Below, one piece after another: positions 27,101 through 36,849 of a DNA stretch of 64,000 nucleotides. How positions within the stretch are numbered: the first letter of the stretch is position 1; every line of letters starts with the position of its first letter. This stretch comes from Oligoflexia bacterium (lineage in GTDB: Bacteria > Bdellovibrionota > Bacteriovoracia > Bacteriovoracales > Bacteriovoracaceae). The stretch covers positions 149,908-213,907 of the forward strand of contig JADGAN010000003.1 in the NCBI GenBank assembly GCA_015231955.1, written 5' to 3'. The translations under genes were made by a program, and so were the position numbers. A model generated the notes under the pieces. That model was not told the DNA's origin. It worked only from the letters and a program-made list of their open reading frames with translations, and ran no database searches.

Positions 27101-28163
27101 CACGACCTCCCTGTAGCGCCTCTGCTTGCTTGTGGGCAATCAATGCCTCTGTAATCTCGCCCATGTCTCCCTCCATTACTGCTTCAAGATTGTAGAGAGT
27201 AAGTCCAATACGATGGTCGGTTACGCGGCCTTGAGGAAAGTTGTAGGTACGGATGCGTTCAGAGCGATCTCCCGTTCCTACCTGTTCTTTACGTTCAGCG
27301 GCTTCCTTTGCACGGGCCTCTTGTACTTTTTGGTCGTAGAGGCGACTTCTAAGGATCTTTAATGCCTTATCTTTATTTTTAATTTGTGATTTTTCGTCTT
27401 GAATTGCGACCACAGTTCCCGTGGGGATGTGAGTAACCCGCACTGCGGAGTCTGTGGTGTTGACCGATTGACCTCCACAACCGCCGGCCCTGTAGACATC
27501 AATGCGCACATCATTCATATCAAGGACAAAGTCAATTTCTCCCGGTTCGGGCAATACTGCTACAGTGATGGTTGAGGTGTGAATGCGTCCTTGCGATTCG
27601 GTTTTAGGCACTCGCTGTACTCGATGAACTCCAGATTCATATTTTAATTTGGAGTAAACTTTATCTCCAGAAACACTACAGATGATCTCTTTAATTCCCT
27701 CGTCGTTTTTACTGAGAGAGACTACTTCGAACTTAAAACTAAGGTGCCGAAAGTAGTTTTGATACATGCGATAGACATCACCAACAAAGATGGATGCTTC
27801 ATCACCTCCGGCCCCAGCGCGAATCTCCACGATTACGTTCTTATCATCTAAGGGATCTTTCGGAAGCAGCAAGAGCTTTAACTCGCCTTTGAGCTTTTCA
27901 ATAGCTGACTCATTTTCCGAGAGTTCCTCTTTGGCCATCTCCTTGAGATCAGCATCAGTGCTGTTTTTTAAGATATCGCGAGCACCTTCGACATCGAGAG
28001 AGAGTTTTTTATACTCTTGATAGGTTTCGACAATTTTTTCCAAGCTTGCGCGCTCCTCAGAGGTCTCTTTAAACTCTTTTTGGTTATCGTAAATCTTCGG
28101 GTCTGCAAGTTTTTCTGTTAGCAAATTGTATCTCTTAACCACAGAATCCAGCTTATTAAACAT
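27060..28163 (-). CDS. prfA: Peptide chain release factor 1
   Basis: 367 residues. The peptidyl-tRNA hydrolysis motif GGQ is in RAGGCGGQSVNTT, and the stop-codon reading loop contains PKT (VQRVPKTESQGR), the PxT motif of RF1 (UAA/UAG). The C-terminus is an acidic tail (DDDDSESNDGNDE). Start codon preceded by AGGAG. Confidence 0.97.
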   Translation of the reverse strand: MFNKLDSVVKRYNLLTEKLADPKIYDNQKEFKETSEERASLEKIVETYQEYKKLSLDVEGARDILKNSTDADLKEMAKEELSENESAIEKLKGELKLLLLPKDPLDDKNVIVEIRAGAGGDEASIFVGDVYRMYQNYFRHLSFKFEVVSLSKNDEGIKEIICSVSGDKVYSKLKYESGVHRVQRVPKTESQGRIHTSTITVAVLPEPGEIDFVLDMNDVRIDVYRAGGCGGQSVNTTDSAVRVTHIPTGTVVAIQDEKSQIKNKDKALKILRSRLYDQKVQEARAKEAAERKEQVGTGDRSERIRTYNFPQGRVTDHRIGLTLYNLEAVMEGDMGEITEALIAHKQAEALQGGRDDDDSESNDGNDE

Positions 28164-28196
28164 TTTGGGTCAGCTCCTATTATTGCGTCTTATTCA

Positions 28197-29339
28197 TTAC
28201 TCTAGAAAGTCACTTAACTTTAATCCACTCTTTTCGATTTCATCGAGAGAGTCCACTTCAATTTCTTCTAGTTTTAAGATTTTCTCTTTTTGCTCTTTCA
28301 GTGTAAATTTGTCCTCTAAGAAGAGTACTGTCTTGATAGAAGATATGGCCACTTCAACTTGATTATCATCAGGTTCTTTGGTGGTGATTTTTTGTAATAC
28401 CATTCCAGGAATGCTAATAACTTTAGACCACCAGGTATTGGGATAAGCTCCAGCGATTTTTATGATCTCATAGGATATTCCCGCCACAGGAAACATCAAT
28501 AAGATTTTTAAAAAGATAATGACGATGTGCTTTGTCCAGAATGGCAAGAGGGATCCAATGTTAATGCTGGCAAAAATGATGGAAAAGATCAGGATGGAGA
28601 TAAAGATAAGAAAGAAGATGAAGGAGGTGCCACACCTCGGATGAAGTGTAGAATGCTTTTGGGCATTACTAATGGTCAGCTCTTCACCCGCCTCAAAAGT
28701 GGCAATGGCCTTGTGCTCGGCCCCATGGTACTGGAATATTTTCTTGATATCGGGAAGCAGCCCAATTAAAAAAATATAGAGTACAAAAATGATCGATTTC
28801 ATCAGACCATCAACAAGATGGAATTCAAAACTTTGGACGTCAGTGTGTCCCAGCAGGATGGTAAACCAGTGAGGAATAAAGATAAAAAGCCCAATTCCAA
28901 AGAGCAGAGAAAAAGCCATGGTTATAAAGGTAGCAATCCCAATTTTTTCTGAAAGTTGATCCGATTTTTTGCGATCGATTTTTTTTTCAGGATGTGCTTG
29001 CTGTTCCCTTAAGATCTCTTCTTGCATGGCCACATTTGCCGAGTAGTTGAGCGCAACAATCCCATTGGCCATAGATTCAATTACGGCCATGATTCCTCGA
29101 AGGAAGGGTTTTTTAAGTATTTTATGTTTGTTGCTGGCCCCATACCACTGGTCTTTGCGCAAACGAATTTTCTTACTTAAAAGGCGTAGGGCGATCACGA
29201 AGGCGTGAGGAGATCTCATCATCACCCCTTCGATTACGGCCTGTCCTCCAATGGAGGAGTATTTTTGTTTTTCTTTAACAGTAAAGAGCAACAAATTGAG
29301 AGAGACTAGAATAAGGCAGCGAATCCTTGGCATCAGCAT
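28197..29339 (-). CDS. DUF1385 (YqhQ-like) membrane protein
   Basis: 380 residues. The family signature SSIGGQAVIEGVMMRSP starts at about residue 28, with FLRGIMAVIESM and the metal-binding-like QYHGAEHKAIATFEAGE with HPRCGTSF. Helices at about 130-160, 180-205, 245-270 and 280-300. DUF1385 is often found upstream of prfA-prmC, as here. Its function is unknown; a metal-dependent role has been proposed from the His/Glu residues. AGGA is 10 bases before the start. Confidence 0.88.
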   Translation of the reverse strand: MLMPRIRCLILVSLNLLLFTVKEKQKYSSIGGQAVIEGVMMRSPHAFVIALRLLSKKIRLRKDQWYGASNKHKILKKPFLRGIMAVIESMANGIVALNYSANVAMQEEILREQQAHPEKKIDRKKSDQLSEKIGIATFITMAFSLLFGIGLFIFIPHWFTILLGHTDVQSFEFHLVDGLMKSIIFVLYIFLIGLLPDIKKIFQYHGAEHKAIATFEAGEELTISNAQKHSTLHPRCGTSFIFFLIFISILIFSIIFASINIGSLLPFWTKHIVIIFLKILLMFPVAGISYEIIKIAGAYPNTWWSKVISIPGMVLQKITTKEPDDNQVEVAISSIKTVLFLEDKFTLKEQKEKILKLEEIEVDSLDEIEKSGLKLSDFLE

Positions 29340-29372
29340 GAATTTTTTATCCTGTTGTGGATGTGAATATTC

Positions 29373-30620
29373 CTAGCCGTTCATTGAATCGAGGAAAGAG
29401 GCATTGGATTCCGTCTTGGCAAGGCGGCTTAAGATAAACTCCATTGAGTCTACAGTGCTCATTGGCTGCAATACTTTACGAAGGAGATAAACTCTTTGTA
29501 AGTCATTATCTGTAACTAAAAGCTCCTCTTTACGAGTGGATGATTTATTAATATCAAGGCATGGGAAGATTCTCTTCTCCATGAGTTTTCTGTCAAGCTG
29601 GATTTCTGAGTTACCTGTACCTTTGAACTCTTCGAAAATCACCTCGTCCATTCTTGAACCGGTATCAATCAGTGATGTTGCAATGATGGTGAGTGAACCA
29701 CCGCCTTCAATATAGCGAGCAGCACCGAAGAAGCGCTTTGGTCTATGGAGGGCGTTGGAGTCAACACCTCCTGAGAGAATTTTGCCCGATGGTGGAACCA
29801 CGGTGTTGTATGCTCTGGCCAAACGGGTGATAGAGTCGAGTAAAACGACAACTTTCATGCCTGCTTCCACCAAGCGTTTAGATTTTTCTAAGATCATCTC
29901 TGCCACTTGCACGTGTCTAGTTGCTGGCTCATCAAAAGTGGATGAGACAACTTCACCCTTTACACTCCTTTTCATATCGGTCACCTCTTCAGGGCGTTCA
30001 TCGATGAGAAGTACGATAAGAACGGCATCGGGATGATTGGTGGTGATGGCATTGGCCATGTCTTTCAAGAGCATGGTTTTACCTGCTTTAGGAGGTGCAA
30101 CAATCAAGCAGCGCTGACCGAAACCTTGAGGTACAAAGAGGTCAATAATTCTAGGAGAGATGGACTTGGAGTCAACTTCGAGTTTGATTTTTTCTTGAGG
30201 ATAAACGGGAGTGAGGTTATCAAAAAGTACAGTCTTTCTATGTTGTTCTGGCTCTTTAAAGTTAATGGTGTTGACTTTAAGAAGAGCAAAATAGCGTTCA
30301 CTGTCTTTTGGAGGACGAATTTGACCCGAAATGGTATCTCCTGTTCTTAGTCCAAAACGACGAATTTGACTTGGGCTTACATAGATGTCATCAGCACCTG
30401 GAAGGTAGTTATAATAAGGTGAACGTAAGAAGCCAAAACCATCTGGTAGCGTTTCGAGCACACCTTCACCAAAGATCGCCTCTTCATTTTTCGCATGCTT
30501 TGTAAGTAGGGCAAAGATTACTTCGTGACGTTTCATTCCGGCGGCATTTTCAATTCCGGCCTTGGTTGCCATTGCGGTCAACTCTTCAATACTCATTTCA
30601 CGTAGGTCATTAAGATGCAT
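29373..30620 (-). CDS. rho: Transcription termination factor Rho
   Basis: 415 residues. N-terminal Rho domain ([13 protein letters not shown]), RNA-binding fold with GFGFLRS, and the ATPase core with P-loop APPKAGKT and the Q- and R-loop regions. Rho is a hexameric RNA translocase that ends transcription. It heads a leftward string with DUF1385, prfA, prmC, murA, HIT and metallopeptidase, all closely spaced. AGGAG lies 9 bases before ATG 30620. Confidence 0.98.
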   Translation of the reverse strand: MHLNDLREMSIEELTAMATKAGIENAAGMKRHEVIFALLTKHAKNEEAIFGEGVLETLPDGFGFLRSPYYNYLPGADDIYVSPSQIRRFGLRTGDTISGQIRPPKDSERYFALLKVNTINFKEPEQHRKTVLFDNLTPVYPQEKIKLEVDSKSISPRIIDLFVPQGFGQRCLIVAPPKAGKTMLLKDMANAITTNHPDAVLIVLLIDERPEEVTDMKRSVKGEVVSSTFDEPATRHVQVAEMILEKSKRLVEAGMKVVVLLDSITRLARAYNTVVPPSGKILSGGVDSNALHRPKRFFGAARYIEGGGSLTIIATSLIDTGSRMDEVIFEEFKGTGNSEIQLDRKLMEKRIFPCLDINKSSTRKEELLVTDNDLQRVYLLRKVLQPMSTVDSMEFILSRLAKTESNASFLDSMNG

Positions 30621-30960
30621 TTAGTTTTACTCCTGATAAGATTATTAAATTGATTTGATTTTTCACCACTATTTCATCATAAAAATGGACGGAAATTTGG
30701 TTGCTTAAAAACTAACTGATATTTCCTGAGTATGTGTAACGATTGTATGGTAACCTAAAATAACCAAACGAAATTAATATAAATTAAACTATTTAACACT
30801 TTCTCTACAATTTTCAACATTTGAGTTGGATTCAGGCTCTTGCATTCAGGTTAGCACAACATAATATTGATAGCAAGATTTTGAGGCAGTATCTATCACT
30901 ATTATCTTGTTGTCAACATTTGTCTTGCAACCCCCGGCTTTTCGTCATAAGAAGGTGGCC
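30621..30960. other. Divergent intergenic region between rho and ruvX
   Basis: 340 bases, AT-rich. It must carry the rho promoter (leftward) and the ruvX promoter (rightward). rho leaders are often long and autoregulated by Rho itself, and a C-rich, G-poor stretch would be expected there; I cannot confirm one. No ORF or strong hairpin was found. Confidence 0.4.
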
Positions 30961-31422
30961 ATGCAAAAGATTAATTCAAATTCATGTCAAAAGCGGCTGT
31001 TATCTATCGATTATGGAACAAAACGGGTGGGACTGGCCACTTTTGATGGAGAGTATGACCCTTGTCCTTGTCCTTATGGTGTCATTGCCTATTTAGGGGA
31101 TGAACAGCTTGTGAAGAGCGTTGTTAAGCTTGTGGAGGAGCAAGAGATCGCTTGGGTGGTGATTGGGATACCAAAGCTTGTGGATGGTAAAGAGACATCA
31201 ATGTCAAGGAGAGTGGAGAACTTTGGCCACCGTTTAAAGAATAATTTATCTAAACTTAAGGTCGATGTTTTTTTTCAAGATGAGACGCTCTCCTCGTTTG
31301 AGGCAGAAGATAGGATGAGGAACTCTCCCCTCTATAATTTCAAGGTTGATAAAAATAAAATTGACCAGCTTTCCGCTGTAATCATATTGGAAGATTTTCT
31401 ACGTAATTACTCTTTAAAATAA
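30961..31422 (+). CDS. ruvX: Holliday-junction resolvase-like YqgF/RuvX
   Basis: 153 residues from ATG 30961, with AAGGTGG 3-9 bases upstream; a longer frame from 30907 lacks a ribosome site. RNase H-fold signature at the N-terminus, LLSIDYGTKRVGLA with the first catalytic Asp; then VIGIPKLVDG and a C-terminal segment with DETLSSFEAE and DQLSAVIILEDFL. The family processes pre-16S rRNA 5' ends and has been linked to junction resolution. Often encoded near mltG, as here. Confidence 0.9.
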   Translation: MQKINSNSCQKRLLSIDYGTKRVGLATFDGEYDPCPCPYGVIAYLGDEQLVKSVVKLVEEQEIAWVVIGIPKLVDGKETSMSRRVENFGHRLKNNLSKLKVDVFFQDETLSSFEAEDRMRNSPLYNFKVDKNKIDQLSAVIILEDFLRNYSLK

Positions 31423-31528
31423 GGCACTTTTTGCATTATTCGCTATCCATTTTGAAAATTATGTTAAAATCGTGATGATAGATGTAATTTGTGTTTACCT
31501 CGTCGAGAATGAGAGAGGTCATCTTTAT

Positions 31529-32575
31529 ATGAAAAAAATTTCAGCACTTATTATAATATCAGGCCTCTTTGTTGTAGGAACTATCTACTATGGGATATTT
31601 GTATGGGAGTATAGCGGCCCTACAATGAAATTCATTGTCGAGGATGGAGAGGGCTTTTCAAGAATTAACGCACGCTTGTATAATGAGGGGTTTAGTTACA
31701 GTCCTCGGCTTTTTCACCACTACTATCGCTTGTTCGTTGATGAGAAGTTGATGATTAAAAGTGGGGAGTATACGATACCCGAGCATACAACTATGTATGA
31801 TTTATTTCCTATTATTCAAAAAGGAGGGATTGAGAGTATTGCAATCACCATTCCTGAAGGTAAAAATCTTTATGAGATTGCGCGTGCATTAGAGGGGGCG
31901 GGAGTTGCAGGTTATCGGGAGTTTGTGAATTCATCCAAAGACCCCAGGTTACTACAGGAGTTAGGGATTAGCTTTGGTAGTGCTGAAGGATTCCTTTATC
32001 CAGACACCTATCGTTTTGCCAAAAGTACTTCTGCAGAGAAAGTGATTCGAGTTATGGTTAATGAATTTAAGAAAAAGACAGAAAATTTGAAATTTAGAAA
32101 TCACGCTTATGGTCTTTCTCCTGAGCAAATTATTGTTCTGGCCTCTATTGTGGAAAAGGAGACTGGGGCCGCACATGAAAGAAGAACTGTAGCAGGAGTA
32201 TTCATGAATAGGCTTTTAAAAAAGATTCGTCTGCAATCAGACCCTACGGTTATCTATGGTAATTTTGAAGATTTTAAAGGGAATATTAAGAAAGAAGATT
32301 TAGAGAATAAAAATGCTTATAACACTTATCGTATCAATGGACTCCCCATTGGTCCTATTGCTAATCCTGGACGAGATGCCATTGAAGCGGTTATTAATCC
32401 TGAAAAACACAATTATTTATATTTTGTTAGTAAAAACGACGGAACTCATATGTTTTCCAATGAGTATAAAGAGCATCTCAATGCTGTTAACTACTTTCAA
32501 AAGACCCGCAAGAATAGAGAGGGGAAAAGCTGGCGTGATTTAAAACAAAAGCAATCCACCGCTACTCAGCAGTAG
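31529..32575 (+). CDS. mltG: Endolytic murein transglycosylase
   Basis: 348 residues from ATG 31529 (AGAGAGG about 10 bases upstream), placing the membrane anchor at residues 5-25. LysM-like module, then the YceG domain with ASIVEKETGA (catalytic Glu about 209-211), RLQSDPTVIYG and the C-terminal NTYRINGLPIGPIANPGRDAIEA. MltG cuts nascent glycan strands at the inner membrane and sets strand length. It lies 106 bases after ruvX. Confidence 0.96.
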   Translation: MKKISALIIISGLFVVGTIYYGIFVWEYSGPTMKFIVEDGEGFSRINARLYNEGFSYSPRLFHHYYRLFVDEKLMIKSGEYTIPEHTTMYDLFPIIQKGGIESIAITIPEGKNLYEIARALEGAGVAGYREFVNSSKDPRLLQELGISFGSAEGFLYPDTYRFAKSTSAEKVIRVMVNEFKKKTENLKFRNHAYGLSPEQIIVLASIVEKETGAAHERRTVAGVFMNRLLKKIRLQSDPTVIYGNFEDFKGNIKKEDLENKNAYNTYRINGLPIGPIANPGRDAIEAVINPEKHNYLYFVSKNDGTHMFSNEYKEHLNAVNYFQKTRKNREGKSWRDLKQKQSTATQQ

Positions 32576-32758
32576 TTGCAAGCAATAAAAGTTATTTCTT
32601 TTTATTTCTTACAACATCTTGATAATAATCACATTCAAGGATCAAATTATTTTTTTCTTGTAGCGTATTCTGGAACGCGATAAAATCTTCCTTATACATA
32701 TTTCAATTTAATAGAGTTTATTGAGAGTATGTATGTGTTACTTGGGGAGGGGGGTATT

Positions 32759-33130
32759 ATGGACAGAGCAGAGATGGATAAGTATAAAAAAAAGCTGTTA
32801 CTTCTTAAGAATAATATTCTTAATGGAGGATTGCTAAAGTCTTCAGAGGATCTGCATATTTCTTCTGATGATTTGCCAGATGAGACCGATCTTGCGAATA
32901 ATGTAATTCAACAAAATGTCTCATTTAGCATTCGCAGTCGTGAGTTGCGTAAATTGCGTATGATTGAAGTTGCACTTCAAAAAATTGAAGAGGGAACTTA
33001 TGGGCTTTGCGATGATTGTGATGAAGAAATCGAGGTAGCGCGTTTAAACAATCAGCCTTGGGCCAACCTGTGCATTATTCATGCAGAAGAGAGAGAGCGC
33101 GAAAATTCCAAGTATGTAAAGAATGGCTAA
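32759..33130 (+). CDS. DksA/TraR-type transcription factor with CCCH zinc site
   Basis: 123 residues from ATG 32759, which follows a GGGGAGGGGGG ribosome site; a longer frame from 32729 is less likely. N-terminal helices with DxxDxA-type sequence (Asp41, Asp44, Ala46 in DETDLA), as in the DksA coiled-coil tip. Zinc finger ligands are Cys84, Cys87, Cys105 and His108 (CIIH in place of the usual CxxC). DksA proteins bind the RNA polymerase secondary channel and potentiate ppGpp. The shortness points to a TraR/DksA2-type member. Confidence 0.85.
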   Translation: MDRAEMDKYKKKLLLLKNNILNGGLLKSSEDLHISSDDLPDETDLANNVIQQNVSFSIRSRELRKLRMIEVALQKIEEGTYGLCDDCDEEIEVARLNNQPWANLCIIHAEERERENSKYVKNG

Positions 33131-33244
33131 CATTGTTGTCTAAAGCGATTCAAAAACTGTTCAAATTTTAAACACCAATAAAAATTTTAGATAAAATTTT
33201 GACGATTTAAGATGTTAACTCTTTGAAATTTCACACCATAATGC

Positions 33245-33260
33245 TGGCATAGTTATTGCT
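33245..33260 (+). promoter_or_regulatory. Sigma-54-type (-24/-12) promoter of the subtilase
   Basis: TGGCAT (33245-33250), 5 bases, TTGCT (33256-33260): the GG and GC dinucleotides have sigma-54 spacing, close to consensus TGGCAC-N5-TTGC. The start would fall about 12 bases after the GC, near 33271. rpoN lies at 46-47.6 kb. Activator sites further upstream are not evident. Confidence 0.6.
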
Positions 33261-33320
33261 CTTTAAGGATGCACAAGGGTGCCACAGACGGCATTCCTAA
33301 ATAAAAAAATGGATGGGTTT

Positions 33321-34427
33321 ATGGTGTATCACAGATTGTTTGCATCTTTACTGCTCTTACTGACTGTTCAAGCGATGGCATTCTCTTCTTATGTGGTGGA
33401 AGGGAAAAAATATAGCGGTAGATTCCCTGGGAAAATTAAAATTGAGAAGCGCTCCCCCAATGCTCTAGAGGGGAGAGATGATCAAGATCAATGGGGACCG
33501 GACTCTTCATCCTCTGGAATGATCAACTTAAAGAGTGCGTTTAAGCAATTTAACAAGAAGAGAGATGTTGTGGTAGCAGTGATTGATACTGGGATTGATT
33601 ATCAGCACCCTTATTTACAAAAAAATGTTCATGTTACCAGTGAAAAAGCGAGTGATAATAATTTTGGTGTCGATTTTTCATACAAGGCAAATAGTCTTAC
33701 AATGCCTTCCGATCAGCACGGGCATGGAACTCATGTCTCGGGAATTATCCGCTCAATTTTTCCGCAGGTAAAATTGTTGTCCCTTAAATATTATAACCAA
33801 GAGGCCTCTGGTGTGGAAAATTTGAACTCCACAATCAGGGCACTAAAGTATGCGATTTTAGCGAAAGTAGATATTATTAATTACTCTGGAGGGGGACCAG
33901 AGCCATCCTCTGATGAGTTTAAGATCTTAAAGATTGCAGAGAAACGAGGGATTTTAGTAGTGGCCGCTGCAGGGAATGAGCACTCGAATATCGATCAAAA
34001 GAGCAATGCTTACTATCCTGCAAGTTATGGGCTAAAGAATATTATTACAGTGACTGCAAACAATAATAAGTTTGATTTACTCCCTTCATCGAATTGGGGT
34101 ACGAAGTCGGTAGATATTTCTGCTCCTGGTTTTGAGATTCGCTCGAGTATCCCAAATGGTTTAACGGGAAGAATGACGGGAACGAGCCAAGCAACTGCTT
34201 TTGTGACTGGGGTAGCAGCTCTATTGATGGCAGAAAATCCAGAACTTTCAATAGAAGAGGTTAAAACGATTATCCTTGATTCAGCTAGGAAGAGTAAAAC
34301 GTTAGAGGGAAAGTGCCGTTCGGGAGGGGTATTAGATGCAGCAGAGGCCCTTGTGAGTGCTCAAAAATATAGTAGAGGAAGTGGTAATAGTAAGAGTGAG
34401 AATCAAAGAGCAGTGGCCAACAGATAG
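33321..34427 (+). CDS. Exported subtilisin-family serine protease
   Basis: About 369 residues from ATG 33321; ATG 33309 and GTG 33279 are alternatives, but the proposed transcript start near 33271 disfavours 33279. The first 20 residues form a signal peptide (MVYHRLFASLLLLL). S8 catalytic triad: Asp in VAVIDTGID, His in QHGHGTHVSG, Ser in MTGTSQATAFVTG, with the oxyanion Asn in AAAGNE. No long propeptide is evident: about 50 residues separate the signal from the catalytic core. The C-terminus is Ser/Asn/Gln-rich. Predicted secreted; substrate unknown. Confidence 0.93.
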   Translation: MVYHRLFASLLLLLTVQAMAFSSYVVEGKKYSGRFPGKIKIEKRSPNALEGRDDQDQWGPDSSSSGMINLKSAFKQFNKKRDVVVAVIDTGIDYQHPYLQKNVHVTSEKASDNNFGVDFSYKANSLTMPSDQHGHGTHVSGIIRSIFPQVKLLSLKYYNQEASGVENLNSTIRALKYAILAKVDIINYSGGGPEPSSDEFKILKIAEKRGILVVAAAGNEHSNIDQKSNAYYPASYGLKNIITVTANNNKFDLLPSSNWGTKSVDISAPGFEIRSSIPNGLTGRMTGTSQATAFVTGVAALLMAENPELSIEEVKTIILDSARKSKTLEGKCRSGGVLDAAEALVSAQKYSRGSGNSKSENQRAVANR

Positions 34428-34437
34428 AGATCATCAA

Positions 34438-35469
34438 TTAAACAATGTGCTTATGCTCCATAGAGCGAACAATCTCAAGAATTTGTTTGGCCCCGCTAGG
34501 ATTGTAAAGAGATAATTTTTCTGAAGCCTTTTCCAGATACTCTTGAAGTACGAGTTGCATTGCTTGTAGGTTATATTTTCTAACAAAGTGATCGACTTTA
34601 TTTAAAGATTCGAGCAGCTGCTTATGGGCCTCCTCAGGATAGGTCATAAAAGCGTTAATCGCCTTTTCGTGAGAGCTCTCTTTTTGCTCAACTAAATCGT
34701 AAAGATCGTCTAAGAGTTGAAAAGCAAGCCCTAGGTGCTTTCCTAGTTTAAAGAGGTCAAACATGCTTCTCTTTATTCCATAGGAGGCGTAACTATTTTT
34801 TTGTTCTCGCTGTTCGGCCATGGAGACGGCAAAGCTTGAGACAATTGCCGCTTGAATCAGGCGTGAAGTCTTAAGCTCGAGCATTTGCATCAGTTCGTAA
34901 AAGAGTACGGGGTTATCTTTGTCTCTACGTTCGAAGGAGAGATCCATTACTTGCCCATGAATAAGACCTTTAGGGCCTAAGCACCAGCTGACAAAAGAGA
35001 TAATATCTCTAGTGCAAGCAAGTTTTAGCTTGGCCAGCAGGGCATAGGAGCAGTTGAGGAGTCCATCTCCTACCAAGAGGGCCATCCATTCCCCATAGAC
35101 TATATGGGTGGTAGGCTTATTCCTTCGCATGGAATCGTTATCCATGCAGGGAAGGTCATCATGGGCCAGGGTATAAGCGTGGTGAACTTCAATAGCACTG
35201 GCAAGATAAGCGTGGTTGGAGTGAGTGTGCCACTTGGTAAAGAGCGAGGGAAAGAGGTTGTTGTCAAAATTGTTGAAGCGAGGCCTTGGGGCAAAATCAC
35301 AGGCGATGGCCTTGACTAAGAGTGGGCGAAAGAGTTTTCCAGGGGGAAAAACAGCGTATTGATAGGCATCACCAACAAATTGTTGCCGAGGAAGGGTCTC
35401 TTTTAGGTGTGCATAGAGGTCGTCTGTTAGTTCTTTGCGAAGAAGTTCAAATTGCTTTTGCATCATCAT
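34438..35469 (-). CDS. ispA: Polyprenyl (farnesyl/geranylgeranyl) diphosphate synthase
   Basis: 343 residues. First Asp-rich motif DDLPCMDND and second DDLYD, with GKLFRPLLVKA near the N-terminus and GQVMDLSFE between. The short-chain synthase condenses IPP with allylic diphosphates. DDLPCMD with the two residues before it is typical of IspA-type bacterial FPP/GGPP synthases, and product length is uncertain. It converges on the subtilase (10 bases between the ends). Confidence 0.92.
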   Translation of the reverse strand: MMMQKQFELLRKELTDDLYAHLKETLPRQQFVGDAYQYAVFPPGKLFRPLLVKAIACDFAPRPRFNNFDNNLFPSLFTKWHTHSNHAYLASAIEVHHAYTLAHDDLPCMDNDSMRRNKPTTHIVYGEWMALLVGDGLLNCSYALLAKLKLACTRDIISFVSWCLGPKGLIHGQVMDLSFERRDKDNPVLFYELMQMLELKTSRLIQAAIVSSFAVSMAEQREQKNSYASYGIKRSMFDLFKLGKHLGLAFQLLDDLYDLVEQKESSHEKAINAFMTYPEEAHKQLLESLNKVDHFVRKYNLQAMQLVLQEYLEKASEKLSLYNPSGAKQILEIVRSMEHKHIV

Positions 35470-35541
35470 AGCTCAGTGATCCTAGAGGTGTGTAACCGAT
35501 GTTGTTTGCTTAGGTGAATAGAAATAGAAGGGGGGTGGTGT

Positions 35542-36543
35542 TTAGAAGGGAGCTTGATAGAGGACTTCGATTTTATGATCGGTCGCCGTTGCCAGGGAGC
35601 GAGAAGGATTTACTGGTTTAGAGATAGAATACCTGCTTTTCATGTGCTCTGTCAGTTGTTTATCAACAACTGTTTTTACTTGCTCGCCAAGTGGTAGGTA
35701 TTGTATTTCCGTCCTTACTCCGAGGGGATCGAGGTCTTTCCCTATAAACATCATCGTTCTACTATTGTCATAAGCGTTGAAGTGTATATACCAATCAACG
35801 TATGGATTGTAAAAGAGAAGGGTAGCTCTTCCTTGAACTAGTTCTGTCTTTACTTTGAGACTGAACTCTTGGGTTAGGCGCAATTGGCCAGAGGGGTAGA
35901 GCGATTGATGAACTTGCCCTATTTTATGTGCAGTTGTTCCTTTTTTGGCACTTTTTAACTCTTGACTCAATTTTTTATCTAAAAATTTTAGAGCATTCTT
36001 GCGAAGGAAAGCACTTTTTTCTTTTTCAGTAGGAAGCTCTCCCTCTTCTACTTTGGTGTGACTCCAGCGTTCGTGATATTCCCGTTTTGCTTCCCATTCG
36101 TTTACTTTATCGGCCATAGATTTTAAGATACCATGACTATCAGGCGTTAGTAATTTTTTGACCCAACTATCATCGTTATCGTTATTTTGGAATTGATTGC
36201 TATCATTGCTAATCAGTTGAGGGCCAGGAAGGGTGTCAGGTTGAGTATTGGCGGCCGAGGTGGCTTTACTATTCTGCTTTTTTTGAGGAGAAGAAATAAG
36301 TTTAGCAAGAAATTTTCCCTCTTTCGGAATGTAGAGATTTGCAGTTGATGTTTTTTTAGCAGAGGAACCAGCATGTGAAGATTTAGCAGAGAGGGAGCAG
36401 ATCAGAATGATTACAATCACCATCGTAACAAGAGAAGTTGGACAATTATTAGTGTATTGTCTAATTACTAGACACCAAGAAGGAGTGACAATAAAACAAC
36501 CGGTAAGTTGCTTTAGCGTATTTTGTAGATGTAGTTTTAACAT
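35542..36543 (-). CDS. Hypothetical exported protein
   Basis: Not recognised. From ATG 36543 about 333 residues; a TTG at 36576 (longer) or ATG 36423 (shorter, giving a clean signal peptide MVIVIILICSLSAKSSHAG) are alternatives. Residues after the hydrophobic segment are Ser/Lys/Asn-rich and disordered, then a helical region (DNDDSWVKKLLTPD to EWEAKREYHERW), then a C-terminal part rich in Tyr/Phe (YPSGQLRLTQEFSLK, NPYVDWYIHFN). Probably periplasmic or envelope-associated. Confidence 0.6.
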   Translation of the reverse strand: MLKLHLQNTLKQLTGCFIVTPSWCLVIRQYTNNCPTSLVTMVIVIILICSLSAKSSHAGSSAKKTSTANLYIPKEGKFLAKLISSPQKKQNSKATSAANTQPDTLPGPQLISNDSNQFQNNDNDDSWVKKLLTPDSHGILKSMADKVNEWEAKREYHERWSHTKVEEGELPTEKEKSAFLRKNALKFLDKKLSQELKSAKKGTTAHKIGQVHQSLYPSGQLRLTQEFSLKVKTELVQGRATLLFYNPYVDWYIHFNAYDNSRTMMFIGKDLDPLGVRTEIQYLPLGEQVKTVVDKQLTEHMKSRYSISKPVNPSRSLATATDHKIEVLYQAPF

Positions 36544-36849
36544 ATTAACACTAATCCTAGTTACATTACTCTTCAATATAGAGAGTAGTGGTCTTACTTA
36601 ACTAAGTTATTCTGCAAAATAGATACCATCACCAGATAAAGTTCTTATCGTAAAAATTGCTTTTTTCATTGATATAAATTTATGCTTATCTTCTATATTA
36701 AGCATTTTTAAAAATCAAATCCAGTGGTCTTTAGAGTAGACTCTCTTTTGTTTATAGTTGAATTAACTTGTTGACTTAATTTCCTTTTATTCCTATAACA
36801 TATAGCATTCTCCAGTGGGAGAATTAATGTCGTTTTTTTGCGAGGATTT
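36544..36849. other. Divergent intergenic region before rpsA
   Basis: 306 bases between the hypothetical exported gene (leftward) and rpsA (rightward). Apart from the strong rpsA promoter at 36771-36799 and AT-rich sequence, I see no gene or repeat. Confidence 0.5.
36771..36799 (+). promoter_or_regulatory. rpsA promoter
   Basis: TTGACT (36771-36776), 17 bases, TATAAC (36794-36799): near-consensus sigma-70, fitting a highly expressed ribosomal gene. The leader to ATG 36850 is about 45 bases. Confidence 0.75.
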
